Shown here piece after piece: positions 36,632 to 44,829 of a DNA stretch of 64,000 nt (its first letter is position 1; every line of letters starts with the position of its first letter). The translations under genes and the position numbers were made by a program. Origin of the DNA: Arsukibacterium sp. (lineage in GTDB: Bacteria; Pseudomonadota; Gammaproteobacteria; Enterobacterales; Alteromonadaceae); assembly GCF_018402695.1 (NCBI RefSeq), contig NZ_JAGYIM010000019.1, forward strand, positions 1-64,000, written 5' to 3'. The notes below the pieces were generated by a model. The model had not been told where the DNA came from. It did no database searches and saw only the letters and a list, made by a program, of their open reading frames with translations.

Positions 36632-37642
36632 TTACTTCTCGTGAGGGGAGATCTGTGGAAAATGCTTCAACGGGTCCTCAACGACAACATAGAGGGGCTT
36701 TCCCAATGACATGTTGACTGCCGTGCGCAGATACTGTGCAATCACTCCCAATGACAAGAGGATTAGTCCACCAATAACCAGTGTGGCTACAAAACTTGAT
36801 GTCCATCCCTGTGGAGTCGCGTCAGCGAATAACCGTTGAAAAAGTACCCACAATGAAATAAGTATTCCGAGCATGAAGAACACGAATCCGATTACGGAGA
36901 CGTACACTAATGGTCTCGTTCCGGAGGAAATCACAAGGCGGCCAAAGTGCGCCAAAAGTTTCTTGAAAGAATAGGTGCTCCCCTCGTGGCCTTCATTTCG
37001 CATGGGGATTGGTGTGACCGCACTGGATGAGACAACCCAGGACAGGGCGACATCGAGGTAAACTCCGGGTCCCGTGTAAGCGGCAGTCCCACGCGCTACC
37101 TCACCGAGCATTAGACGGAAACTATGGAATTGATCAATATTGTTATCACCGACCAACTTCATAAACGCCCAGCGAGCACTTGCCGAACTTGCATTACGAA
37201 ATAATCCGTGGGGCCTGCCATTTGATGGTGAGGCGTACACCAGTTGAGTGGAGTTGGACAAGGCGCAATCGAGGAGTTGCCCGATGTACGAAGGATCATG
37301 TTGACCGTCCTCGTCCATGGTGACCACCCACTCACCAGCAGTGGAAGACATGCCAGCCAGAGTTGCCGCGTGCTGGCCGTAATTGCGTGAGAGCCAAATG
37401 GCTCTCACCCAGGAGTATTGGGAATCTAGATGGCGAACAACGTCGGCGGACCGTTGTGATCCACCATCCCAGACCAGGAGCACCTCACTGACCACAAACG
37501 AGTTACCCAGCGGAGAGTGTTGAGGTGTCACCTGCCCGGCGATCTCTTGCAATAGTGCGGTGAGAGTGCTGGATCCGTCGTAAACGGGAATCACAATGCT
37601 TATGTTGTGAGTAGTTGTCCCATTCGCCACAGTCACGGACAT
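36632..37642 (-). CDS. GT2 polyprenyl-phosphate glycosyltransferase (GtrB-like)
   Basis: A 336-residue GT2 with ISIVIPVYDGSSTL near residue 14, the motif MDEDGQHDPSY near 119, and two C-terminal membrane helices (VSVIGFVFFMLGILISLWV and LVIGGLILLSLGVIAQYL). It ends in LGKPLYVVVED, common in ArnC/GtrB-like enzymes. It should load a sugar onto undecaprenyl phosphate. It is divergent from the RmlC-like epimerase across about 48 bases. Confidence 0.82.
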   Translation of the reverse strand: MSVTVANGTTTHNISIVIPVYDGSSTLTALLQEIAGQVTPQHSPLGNSFVVSEVLLVWDGGSQRSADVVRHLDSQYSWVRAIWLSRNYGQHAATLAGMSSTAGEWVVTMDEDGQHDPSYIGQLLDCALSNSTQLVYASPSNGRPHGLFRNASSASARWAFMKLVGDNNIDQFHSFRLMLGEVARGTAAYTGPGVYLDVALSWVVSSSAVTPIPMRNEGHEGSTYSFKKLLAHFGRLVISSGTRPLVYVSVIGFVFFMLGILISLWVLFQRLFADATPQGWTSSFVATLVIGGLILLSLGVIAQYLRTAVNMSLGKPLYVVVEDPLKHFPQISPHEK

Positions 37643-37690
37643 AGCCTATCGTTGAGTAACCCTTGGGAGTTTGCCCAATACACTCGATTC

Positions 37691-38236
37691 GTGCTTACTC
37701 CTTGGACCCTGCAGTCGATTCCAGGCCTGTATCGTGTGGGGAACCCTCAGTTTTCTGATTCGCGCGGAACTTTTAACAAAATTTTGGCAATGCAGCCCGA
37801 GGATCAAGTCCCTTTTCTCTGCGATCAGGTGTATTGGTCTCAATCGCGACAGGGGGTGGCACGAGGCATGCACCTTCAATTGCCTCCCCATGATGGCCGC
37901 AAACTGGTGTTTGTCACAAGTGGACGAATCCAAGATTTCGTGATCGATCTACGCATGGGAAGCCCGACATTTCACAATGTATGGAGCGACGAACTTACGC
38001 CGGCAAGCATGGGGGTTTTTATCCCAGCTGGTTGCGCACACGGATTTGTCACCTTGGAAGGAGAAGCATGTGTTGTTTACATTCAGGAAGGGGACCACCA
38101 TGTGGATACTGACGCAGGTGTGAACATGTCCGAATTAGACCTCGGCTGTGATATGAATACCCTCACCTTCTCTGAGCGTGACCGAGCACTTCCACTCCTG
38201 GGTGAATTCACATCACCGTTTATCTTCGATCAGTAG
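37691..38236 (+). CDS. RmlC-like NDP-4-keto-sugar 3,5- or 5-epimerase
   Basis: A cupin of about 181 residues. The catalytic histidine lies in ARGMHLQLPPHDGRKLV, and IDLRMGSPTF, FIPAGCAHGF and VYIQEGDHHV follow the RmlC pattern. It inverts carbon 5 (and perhaps 3) of a 4-keto-6-deoxy sugar. No RmlA or RmlB is visible here, while rfbF, rfbG and rfbH are, so a CDP-sugar substrate is likely, as for the epimerase of ascarylose synthesis. The start is set at GTG 37691; a longer frame reaches 37607 but overlaps the divergent GT2 gene. Confidence 0.75.
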   Translation: MLTPWTLQSIPGLYRVGNPQFSDSRGTFNKILAMQPEDQVPFLCDQVYWSQSRQGVARGMHLQLPPHDGRKLVFVTSGRIQDFVIDLRMGSPTFHNVWSDELTPASMGVFIPAGCAHGFVTLEGEACVVYIQEGDHHVDTDAGVNMSELDLGCDMNTLTFSERDRALPLLGEFTSPFIFDQ

Positions 38237-38295
38237 GCGCTGCATCCTGGTGCCTGGTTTCGCTGTGCCCACTCATTAGTGTGGGATGATTCACC

Positions 38296-39180
38296 ATGCG
38301 GATTCTGATTGCGGGTGCACGTGGCGAGGTGGGCCTAAGTGTCTCTGAAGCATTGACGAATGAAGGTCATGTGGTTACCCCCGTGAGTAGCAGGAGCTCA
38401 TACCAGAAACCTCCTGCGTTAAGTCTTTCCCAAGCAAGTGACCTGATCCATCACGGTGAAGTTGACCTTCTCGTGATTGCTTCTTCCCGCGGTGATCATC
38501 GCGGGGTTGCCGTTTCAGGAACTAACACGTGTGAGGCGTTAACGCCCGCTGTCTCGGCCACGGGATTACCGTCAGTGCTTTTATCCACCCTGCGGGTGCT
38601 TGAGGGTCACACGGAGGCAACCTCCGAGGATGCCCCAGCCTTGCCAACCTCAGAATATGCTCAAGCCAATGCCCGGAATGAAGAAGTATGGTTGAAGGAG
38701 TCGGGGCCAAGTGGTTCGGTTCTTCGAATCGCAAATTACTTCTGCGTTCCACAGGGAGTGAATTCACCTCAAAACAAACTACTTCCTTGGTCCCTCATGA
38801 CAGAAGCGGTTGAGTCAGGTTCGATCACTGTTAGGTCTGGGCCCAGGACCAGCCGAGAATTTGTGAGTGCAAGTGATGTTGGCCAAGCCTTACTGCTGCT
38901 GGCGACAGAAATCCCTCCATCAAGGATTTGTGCGACTCTGCCGGGTCATGTAGCCAACATGGGGGATCTTGTCTCAGACGTGAAAGAGGCGTTCTCGATG
39001 ATTGGTCGACCAGATCCGTTAGCCAGCTTTGGAATTGAAGATGTAATTCCAACAAAAGTGAGCGCCTCGTGGTTGGCTTCCCTCGGGTGGATATCCACGC
39101 TAGATCGAACTGAGATCGTGCGTGGAATAACGTCTCAGTTGTTGCATAATTACTCTGGAAACACACAATCAAATGTTTAA
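38296..39180 (+). CDS. NAD(P)-dependent 4-ketosugar reductase or epimerase (SDR)
   Basis: A 294-residue SDR beginning MRILIAGARGEVGLSVSEAL. It has LVIASSRGDHRG in place of the usual central strand, LLSTLRVLEGH, a catalytic region SEYAQANARNE where Tyr is kept but the lysine position is occupied by Asn or Arg, and REFVSASDVGQALLL. This pattern resembles RmlD-like reductases more than epimerases, with the YxxxK motif weakened. It follows the RmlC-like gene by about 60 bases, so epimerisation then reduction of the same CDP-ketosugar is the simplest reading. Confidence 0.68.
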   Translation: MRILIAGARGEVGLSVSEALTNEGHVVTPVSSRSSYQKPPALSLSQASDLIHHGEVDLLVIASSRGDHRGVAVSGTNTCEALTPAVSATGLPSVLLSTLRVLEGHTEATSEDAPALPTSEYAQANARNEEVWLKESGPSGSVLRIANYFCVPQGVNSPQNKLLPWSLMTEAVESGSITVRSGPRTSREFVSASDVGQALLLLATEIPPSRICATLPGHVANMGDLVSDVKEAFSMIGRPDPLASFGIEDVIPTKVSASWLASLGWISTLDRTEIVRGITSQLLHNYSGNTQSNV

Positions 39181-39250
39181 CCCAATTTGCTCGAACTGAA
39201 TCTTGCAAACAGTAGTTTGGTCACTTATCAGCGAGGAGTTTTGGCAGCTA

Positions 39251-40081
39251 ATGCCTCCAAAAGTTTCAATTGTGATCCCGGTGTACAACGGCATGCCCTA
39301 CGTTCAGTCCGCTGTTGATTCCGCATTAAATCAGAGTTATCAAAACACAGAAGTCATTGTGATGGACAATGCCTCAACCGATGGCACGACGGAGTGGTTA
39401 AAGTCCCTGTCGAATCCAAAGGTGAGGTGTGTATTCCGGGACACAACGCAGCCATCTGCAGCAAATTGGACACAAGCGGTTGAATCTGGATCAGGTGAGT
39501 TTCTCAAGCTCCTGTGTGCTGACGACCTCCTAGATCTCGACATTGTGGGAGATCAAGTCCGCTTGTTAGAAAAGTATCCAACAGCGGCAATAGCCGCAAG
39601 TAAGCGTCGAATTATCGACTCCAACGGAATCGTGCGAAAAAAGCATCATGGGCTCAATGGATTTCGAGAACTTGAGAGTGGGGAGTCTGCCTTAAAAAAG
39701 TGTCTGATCGCAGGTACTAATCTGCTAGGCGAACCAGCATCGGTGATGTTTCGATCAGAGTTAGTCAAAGAAGTTATGCCATGGCCTTCGGAGTGGCCGT
39801 ATCTGACAGACCTTGCGATTTACGCAGACGTGATGCGGTTTGGTCCAGTAGCTTGCAATTTTAAGGTTCAGTCATCATTTCGAGTGAGTGCCCACTCGTG
39901 GAGTGCGTCACTCCTTGGCCAACAGTCCGCCCAGTTTTCAGAGTGGAAGCGACACGAACTTGATCGCCAGTTCGTGACACTGTCTTCGTGGGAGGAAGGG
40001 CATGCTCGATTGAACCTGAAGGCACGAACAATCGGCCGAAGGATTTTCTTCGCAAGGGAGATTGGTGCCAAGGGGCAATGA
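39251..40081 (+). CDS. Glycosyltransferase family 2
   Basis: About 276 residues starting MPPKVSIVIPVYNGMPYV (ATG 39251). It has DNASTDGT, the acidic motif LLCADDLLDLD and no membrane helix. It is clearly related to the GT2 at 41068-41925: both have TN(L/I)(L/F)GEP, (A/P)VMF and SSxSWSxxLxGxQ blocks. It probably acts in the cytoplasm on a lipid-linked acceptor. It lies in the plus-strand run 37691-41104 after the two dideoxysugar genes, so it may use their product. Confidence 0.8.
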   Translation: MPPKVSIVIPVYNGMPYVQSAVDSALNQSYQNTEVIVMDNASTDGTTEWLKSLSNPKVRCVFRDTTQPSAANWTQAVESGSGEFLKLLCADDLLDLDIVGDQVRLLEKYPTAAIAASKRRIIDSNGIVRKKHHGLNGFRELESGESALKKCLIAGTNLLGEPASVMFRSELVKEVMPWPSEWPYLTDLAIYADVMRFGPVACNFKVQSSFRVSAHSWSASLLGQQSAQFSEWKRHELDRQFVTLSSWEEGHARLNLKARTIGRRIFFAREIGAKGQ

Positions 40082-40132
40082 CCTCCTAATACACTTCCTC
40101 CATTGGAGTTTCGGGGACGTTCAGGAGCAGAT

Positions 40133-41104
40133 GTGAAACACAACAGTGAACCACCCGTTATCACCATTGTTTCTCCCATGTGGAATGAAGAACAAGGTGT
40201 TGATCAATTCCTCAGTGAAGTGATTGCAGAAGTGAACAAGATTGCACTCGAGTGTGAAATTCTGATTGTCGATGACGGCTCCAGCGATGGCACGTCCGAG
40301 AAACTTATGGCGTGGACTGCTCGTGAGTCGCGTCTTCGGGTGATTACCTTTTCCCGCAATTTCGGTCATCAGGCCGCGATTAGTGCGGGTGTCTTCGCAG
40401 CACATGGGTCGGCGGTTATTGTCATGGACTCTGATTTACAGGATCCGCCGGCGGTGATCCCTGAATTAATCAAAGCCTGGGAAAACGGCGCCGACGTTGC
40501 GTACGCGGTCCGTCGATCTCGGAGTGGAGAAAGTGTTTTTAAGCGTTCCAGTGCATCTCTTTTTTATCGATTACTGGGAAAACTGTCCGATACACCAATT
40601 CCCTCGGACACGGGCGATTTTCGAATCATGAGCCGGCAGGTCGTTGAGGTGCTTCGCTCCATGCCAGAGCGAGACCGATACATGCGAGGGATGGTGGCGT
40701 GGGTTGGCTTTAATCAGGTTCCCGTGTATTTTGATAGAGCAGAGCGATTTAGCGGCGACTCTAAGTACTCCATGACCCGCATGGTTCGCCTTGGCTTGGC
40801 CGGAATCGTGGGCTTCTCCGACAAACCTTTGTACCTAGCGGTCGCATTTGGTTTTGGAGCCATGGGCTTAGCTGTTCTCGGGTTGATCTTCGTCCTTTTG
40901 TCGATCATATTTAGTTGGGGAGATCTTGTCCGAGGGTGGGCTTCGGTGGTGGTGGCAGTCATGTTCTTCTCGGCTGTTCAGTTAATTTTCTTGGGGTTGT
41001 GGGCCTGTATATTTCCCGGATTTTTGTTGAGGCTAAGCAAAGGCCGCTATACGTTGTTAAAGCGGATTCAAACGACGATTAGTCCATGCTCCCTTTCAGA
41101 GTGA
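40133..41104 (+). CDS. GT2 polyprenyl-phosphate glycosyltransferase (DPM1/ArnC-like)
   Basis: About 323 residues from GTG 40133, chosen because AGGAG lies 6 bases upstream (40123-40127). Motifs are ITIVSPMWNEEQGV, DDGSSDGTS, SRNFGHQAAISAG and the DxD segment MDSDLQDPPAV; SGDSKYSMTRMVRL precedes two C-terminal membrane helices. This is the ArnC/GtrB family that makes undecaprenyl-phosphate sugars. Its last 37 bases overlap the GT2 on the other strand. Confidence 0.87.
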   Translation: MKHNSEPPVITIVSPMWNEEQGVDQFLSEVIAEVNKIALECEILIVDDGSSDGTSEKLMAWTARESRLRVITFSRNFGHQAAISAGVFAAHGSAVIVMDSDLQDPPAVIPELIKAWENGADVAYAVRRSRSGESVFKRSSASLFYRLLGKLSDTPIPSDTGDFRIMSRQVVEVLRSMPERDRYMRGMVAWVGFNQVPVYFDRAERFSGDSKYSMTRMVRLGLAGIVGFSDKPLYLAVAFGFGAMGLAVLGLIFVLLSIIFSWGDLVRGWASVVVAVMFFSAVQLIFLGLWACIFPGFLLRLSKGRYTLLKRIQTTISPCSLSE

Positions 41105-41925
41105 GCCAGAGATAGAGCGGATCTGCGAAGCAGTGTTGTTTTTTCATTGTTCACAAATGCAAGAATGTGATCTTGGGCGCGCGCATTCCCAGAGTACACA
41201 GCGGCCTGCTTCTGCCAGGCACGAAACTGCTTCCTTTGCTCACCCACGAGTCGAGTGGACCATGATTCGGAACTAATACGAAAAGCCCCTATTGCCTCCC
41301 TGCGAACAACTGCCGGATGATTTCTCAAAATCTTGGAATAAAAAAACATATCAAGTAGAAAAGGGTGCGTGTCATCCCACGGCAGCTCGGCGGACATGGC
41401 CTCTCGGTCAAACATGACAGCTTCGGGTTCGCCAAAAATATTTGTTCCGGAGCGGTACCCGATAAGTAGTGCTTCTTTGCCACTGATAACCCCATTGGGC
41501 ATACCTTGACACCCGCGGGACCTGCTAAGGATTTGCCCAACTGGTCCAATAATGTCTCGTTGTGCAAAAGCGATTTTTGCCTCTGGGTAGTTTATAAAGT
41601 CTGAGACTTGATCAGCGATTGCGGTTGGGTAAATCACGTCGTCCTGACAAAGGAGTTTCACAAATCTCCCGTGAGCAAGTTGGCAACAGCGCGTCCAGTT
41701 AGCAGCGGCCCCAGAACCTGCAGGCAGAAAGTCTTTGACGACTGAGTCAGGCAACTGTTTCACCCAATCGATAGACCCATCGGTTGAACCACCGTCCACG
41801 ACGACCAGCTCTACGTGTGGGTAGGTTTGAGCCAAGACTGAGTCCATGGTTTCTTGAACATACGCCATGCCGTTAAAAACCGGGATTACAACGGAAACTA
41901 GTGGTGTCTCGCCCGTGTTGATCAC
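41068..41925 (-). CDS. Glycosyltransferase family 2
   Basis: About 285 residues from GTG 41925, which directly precedes PLVSVVIPVFNGMAYV. It has DGGSTDGS, LLCQDDVIYP and TNIFGEPEAVMFD, and is related to the GT2 at 39251. A longer open frame to 42141 overlaps the divergent membrane gene and carries no family sequence, so it is rejected. The enzyme is soluble and its donor is unknown. It overlaps the ArnC-like GT2 tail to tail by 37 bases. Confidence 0.8.
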   Translation of the reverse strand: MINTGETPLVSVVIPVFNGMAYVQETMDSVLAQTYPHVELVVVDGGSTDGSIDWVKQLPDSVVKDFLPAGSGAAANWTRCCQLAHGRFVKLLCQDDVIYPTAIADQVSDFINYPEAKIAFAQRDIIGPVGQILSRSRGCQGMPNGVISGKEALLIGYRSGTNIFGEPEAVMFDREAMSAELPWDDTHPFLLDMFFYSKILRNHPAVVRREAIGAFRISSESWSTRLVGEQRKQFRAWQKQAAVYSGNARAQDHILAFVNNEKTTLLRRSALSLAHSEREHGLIVV

Positions 41926-41968
41926 GGAACAACAGTAATGCAGGATCAATACACGCAGATAACTCACC

Positions 41969-43290
41969 GTGATCAACCGTGATTCCATGTATCTATTCGG
42001 TATGTTTTCCTTCGTGCCACTGTTTGTGCTTGTTGCCCTTGCAGGTGCAGTAATTTCACTGTCGAGAATTTTGGTAACAAACTCAGCAGCTCTATCTGAA
42101 CTCGTGTGGGCTGAGGATGGACTTTTCCCGCTCTGCATCAATAGTTACGGGTACTTTTCCTGCTTGGTAGATCCCTTTGCGGGATACCTACTCTTTCTCT
42201 CCAGAACTTTAGCGTGGCCTGTTTCGTTGTTTCCACTGTCGGAATGGCCACTTGTAACAAATCTTGTTGCAGCGATAGCAATTGGTCTGGGCTCAGGTTT
42301 CATTGCGTGGCTACTGGTCCGAGCGAATGTTTCTCGAGGAGCAGCAGTGATCGCTGGGCTGATCCCGGTCTCAATCCCAATTGTAGGTTTTGAAGCAATA
42401 AATTCCTCAGGCAGCGCCTACATGATCATGCTTGTCATTGCTGCAATTCTTGTCTCGTTCAGGTTTTCCCCATTATTACCGGTGTGGCTGACTCCAATAT
42501 TTCTCTTAATGACTTCATTAACCATCCCTTCAAGTGCGGTGCTTGCCATTCCTCTTGTGTTTTTCTTACTCACCGCAAAAGTGAATCGACGACGAAACCT
42601 TGTCAACTTATTCTTTCTCGGAATTGGATTACTGGTTCAGTTCCTTGTTGTTATTACCGCTGAGAACTCTCGCCCCATTGCCATCACATTTGACAGCCTG
42701 ACGCAGTGGGTGTCTCAGATTCCGGTGGCGATCGCCACGTTGGCACCAGCCTTAACACGACTTTCTGGCTCAGGGCTGATCGAATCAGACTTGGTGTCTC
42801 CCAACTCTCTGTGGGGAGCGGGAATTCTGCTGGCCCTTGTTCTGGCTGTCGTGTTTCTCAATCTCAAAGGAAATAGCAAGCAAGCAGCAGCCGGGTGGCT
42901 AATTTTTGTTGGGTTTCTCATGGGTCTTATTCCTGCATTGGCGGGTTACTCGAATAATCGCTATTTCGTGGTTCCGCTCGCAGTTCTATTAATTGGTACT
43001 GTCGTAATCGCGGATTCCTTAATTCACAAGCGCAACGCGATTGTGTTCACCCTTGTGGGAATACTTTTAGCTGTTTTATAGGCCTGCCAGCTGTCTGGCG
43101 CTTCGGTTTCCGTTCCCAAGCAAGGCCAGCCTGGGAGCCAATGTTGCAGGGCGTCGTTGAAGGTTGTCGATCGAACCCGAGTGGCACCGGTGCGATTGTA
43201 TTTTCACCCGAGTGGCCCTTTTCCGACGCAATTTTTCTCGGTCCCACATCCAACATTATTGAATGTACTCAATTATTAGGCACCGGCTGA
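41969..43290 (+). CDS. GT-C-like polytopic membrane protein, frameshifted near its 3' end
   Basis: The first frame (GTG 41969 or ATG 41987) encodes 370 residues. It has an early loop ELVWAEDGLFPLC with E49/D50, where GT-C enzymes carry the catalytic acid, and about ten helices, and it stops at 43079-43081. Another frame carries a 70-residue tail (LPAVWRFGFRSQARP, GAIVFSPEWPFSDAIFLG, ending at 43288-43290). Adding one T to the run at 43074-43077 joins them (LLAVFIGLPAVWRFG) into about 440 residues. The end then overlaps the next gene by 22 bases, as other convergent pairs here do. Confidence 0.68.
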
Positions 43291-44420
43291 TTGATTCGCC
43301 ACAGTTCCAGTCGTTGATCCCCTTGATCGGTGGAGTACTCGACGCTGGAAAATTGTGCGACACCGGAATTACCGGCCGGGTACCACTGGGTGGGGCACCC
43401 TGTGTCCGTGATCAGGTAGGAGACGCCGGCGGCCCGCATTAGTTCAACGTCAAGTACGCCAGCATTGTTCGCTTCGATCAACGCGTCAATCTCATTCTTA
43501 TTCTCAGGCCACGCCAAGCCGAGGTTGTAAAAGGCAACGGGGGCTGCGGTGACGACCTTAAGGTCGCGCGGGTCCAGACAGGGTTCTGCGGTAAGAAGTC
43601 CGGCAGCTAAAGGCTCCGCGGAGATAAGTTCTGCGAGCGCGGTGAATCGAGGAGAACTGAAATCGATGTTTCCCTGCTGACCGACATATTCCCTGAACCC
43701 TCCCACATTCCACAACGAGGCACCCACTAACACAGCGGCGAGTGCTGCCAAGATCCGAAGTGGAATATTGGTCCGCAGGGCGGGTATCAGTCCAACGGGA
43801 AGGGTAAGGGCGGCAACGACCACAAAGACAATGACGGAGTTGATCCAGAAGCGATAGGGCTCCTGCCCAAAACCCCACGCGCCATTGAAGGAAAGCAGTA
43901 CAAAGGAAATGAACCAGCCAACCAAAAGTGCAATTTCCGCGTTCCCCTTGCGTTTAACTTGAACCCATAGAATCAGTGCCCACGTGGCCAAAATGGGCGA
44001 ACCAAGAAGTACAAATGCCCACAGAGGCACTCCTAGGTCACCCGACTGGTCGACTCGAAAGGTGAGGAACGGGTCACGAGCGAGTGTTCCTGAGAGCATG
44101 GACAAAAACTGTGGAGCAGCACCTAATACAAAAAAGAACAATCCAACGGCAATCAAGAGCACGCGTCTCTGAGCAAAACACCACAAACCGGGCAACGTCG
44201 CGATCAACATCAAAGCAAAGACCGGCAATGCCCCGATGGCTTCGCGGAAAAGTGAACCGGCAATCAAAGTCACGATAAAGAGTGAGGCCGTAAGGATGAG
44301 CATCTTGCGTGACTGTGCTCGCAAAAGTCCAGCAACAGCGAGCGACCAGAACATAACCGTGGTGAGTGTAAGAAAGGAATACGTTTGTAAATTGGCTGTG
44401 ATTCCTGATACCGATTCCAG
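43269..44420 (-). CDS. Polytopic membrane protein, truncated at the chimeric junction
   Basis: The reading frame is open from about 44,420 (before a TAG at 44421-44423) to the stop at 43269. An internal ATG at 44354 is not a natural start, because the upstream sequence GITANLQTYSFLTLTT continues a membrane helix in frame. About ten helices and a C-terminal soluble part follow, with two cysteines (EPCLDPRD and TGCPTQW) and LRAAGVSYLITDTG-like residues typical of GT-C or YfhO-type membrane proteins. The 5' portion is missing because the gammaproteobacterial sequence begins here. Confidence 0.6.
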   Translation of the reverse strand: MESVSGITANLQTYSFLTLTTVMFWSLAVAGLLRAQSRKMLILTASLFIVTLIAGSLFREAIGALPVFALMLIATLPGLWCFAQRRVLLIAVGLFFFVLGAAPQFLSMLSGTLARDPFLTFRVDQSGDLGVPLWAFVLLGSPILATWALILWVQVKRKGNAEIALLVGWFISFVLLSFNGAWGFGQEPYRFWINSVIVFVVVAALTLPVGLIPALRTNIPLRILAALAAVLVGASLWNVGGFREYVGQQGNIDFSSPRFTALAELISAEPLAAGLLTAEPCLDPRDLKVVTAAPVAFYNLGLAWPENKNEIDALIEANNAGVLDVELMRAAGVSYLITDTGCPTQWYPAGNSGVAQFSSVEYSTDQGDQRLELWRINQPVPNN

Positions 44421-44465
44421 CTATACCGAGCAAAACAACTCTCCGCCGCTGACTCATCTGGCAGA
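44421..44465. other. Chimeric junction between actinobacterial and gammaproteobacterial DNA
   Basis: To the left, the actinobacterial membrane-protein frame is intact down to about 44,420. To the right, the HDOD-protein frame is open from 44,453 and reads well from about 44,465. Both genes lose their 5' parts at this point. No insertion sequence, integrase site, tRNA or repeat is present. Confidence 0.8.
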
Positions 44466-44794
44466 AGGCTCCGCTGTGGGGTATTGATGGCAAAGTAGAC
44501 ACTGGCAAAGCATTTTTGACCGGCTTAATGTCGCTGATGGATGCCATTTTAGATGAACCCATTACCAGTGTAATGGAGAAGTTACCACTGGCTAAAGAAA
44601 TTAAAGATGCGCTGGTGGAAAACAGCGGCGTGCTTGCCGACTATATGGCCCTGATAAAGTATTATGAAGCTGCGCAGTGGCAGCAGGCAAATCAGGCAAT
44701 GAATCAACTTGGTATTGCCAGTGACAAAGTACCAGACGCCTATCACACCGCTGTGCAGTGGGCTAATGAGCAAATGAAAGCCTTAGGAGATTAA
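44453..44794 (+). CDS. C-terminal fragment of an HDOD (possibly EAL-HDOD) signalling protein
   Basis: About 113 residues. The segment KAFLTGLMSLMDAILDEP and the following LPLAKEIKDAL resemble the end of HDOD domains in YuxH-like diguanylate-phosphodiesterase/HDOD proteins. The frame is open upstream of any plausible start (the first stop is at 44450-44452), so the 5' part was lost at the junction. A TTG at 44516 is not a credible start. The stop at 44792-44794 lies inside a hairpin. Confidence 0.6.
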   Translation, partial: LIWQKAPLWGIDGKVDTGKAFLTGLMSLMDAILDEPITSVMEKLPLAKEIKDALVENSGVLADYMALIKYYEAAQWQQANQAMNQLGIASDKVPDAYHTAVQWANEQMKALGD

Positions 44795-44803
44795 CCCTAA
44801 GGC
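44780..44803. terminator. Candidate hairpin terminator between convergent genes
   Basis: Perfect 8-base arms GCCTTAGG (44780-44787) and CCTAAGGC (44796-44803) flank an 8-base loop, overlapping the HDOD stop and lying before the ComEA gene end. No strong U-tract follows on either side, so termination efficiency is uncertain. Confidence 0.4.
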
Positions 44804-44829
44804 CTGGTCTTTAATCGACAAGCTGACGC

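Noticed and set aside
41926-42141. Upstream extension of the GT2 at 41068 by 72 codons
   Set aside because: The extension is antisense to the membrane-protein gene, shows no GT2 sequence, and GTG 41925 directly precedes the conserved strand.
44398-44457. An alternative start MSQRRRVVLLGIAGIG for the truncated membrane protein
   Set aside because: It would need another frameshift, and the sequence it would join (GITANLQTYSFLTLTT) reads as the middle of a protein; it also falls in the junction zone.
44421-44465. Horizontal transfer of the actinobacterial locus into the gammaproteobacterium
   Set aside because: No mobile element or att-like site is present, both border genes lack 5' ends, and the left part keeps actinobacterial features throughout with frameshifts confined to it; a false join is simpler.
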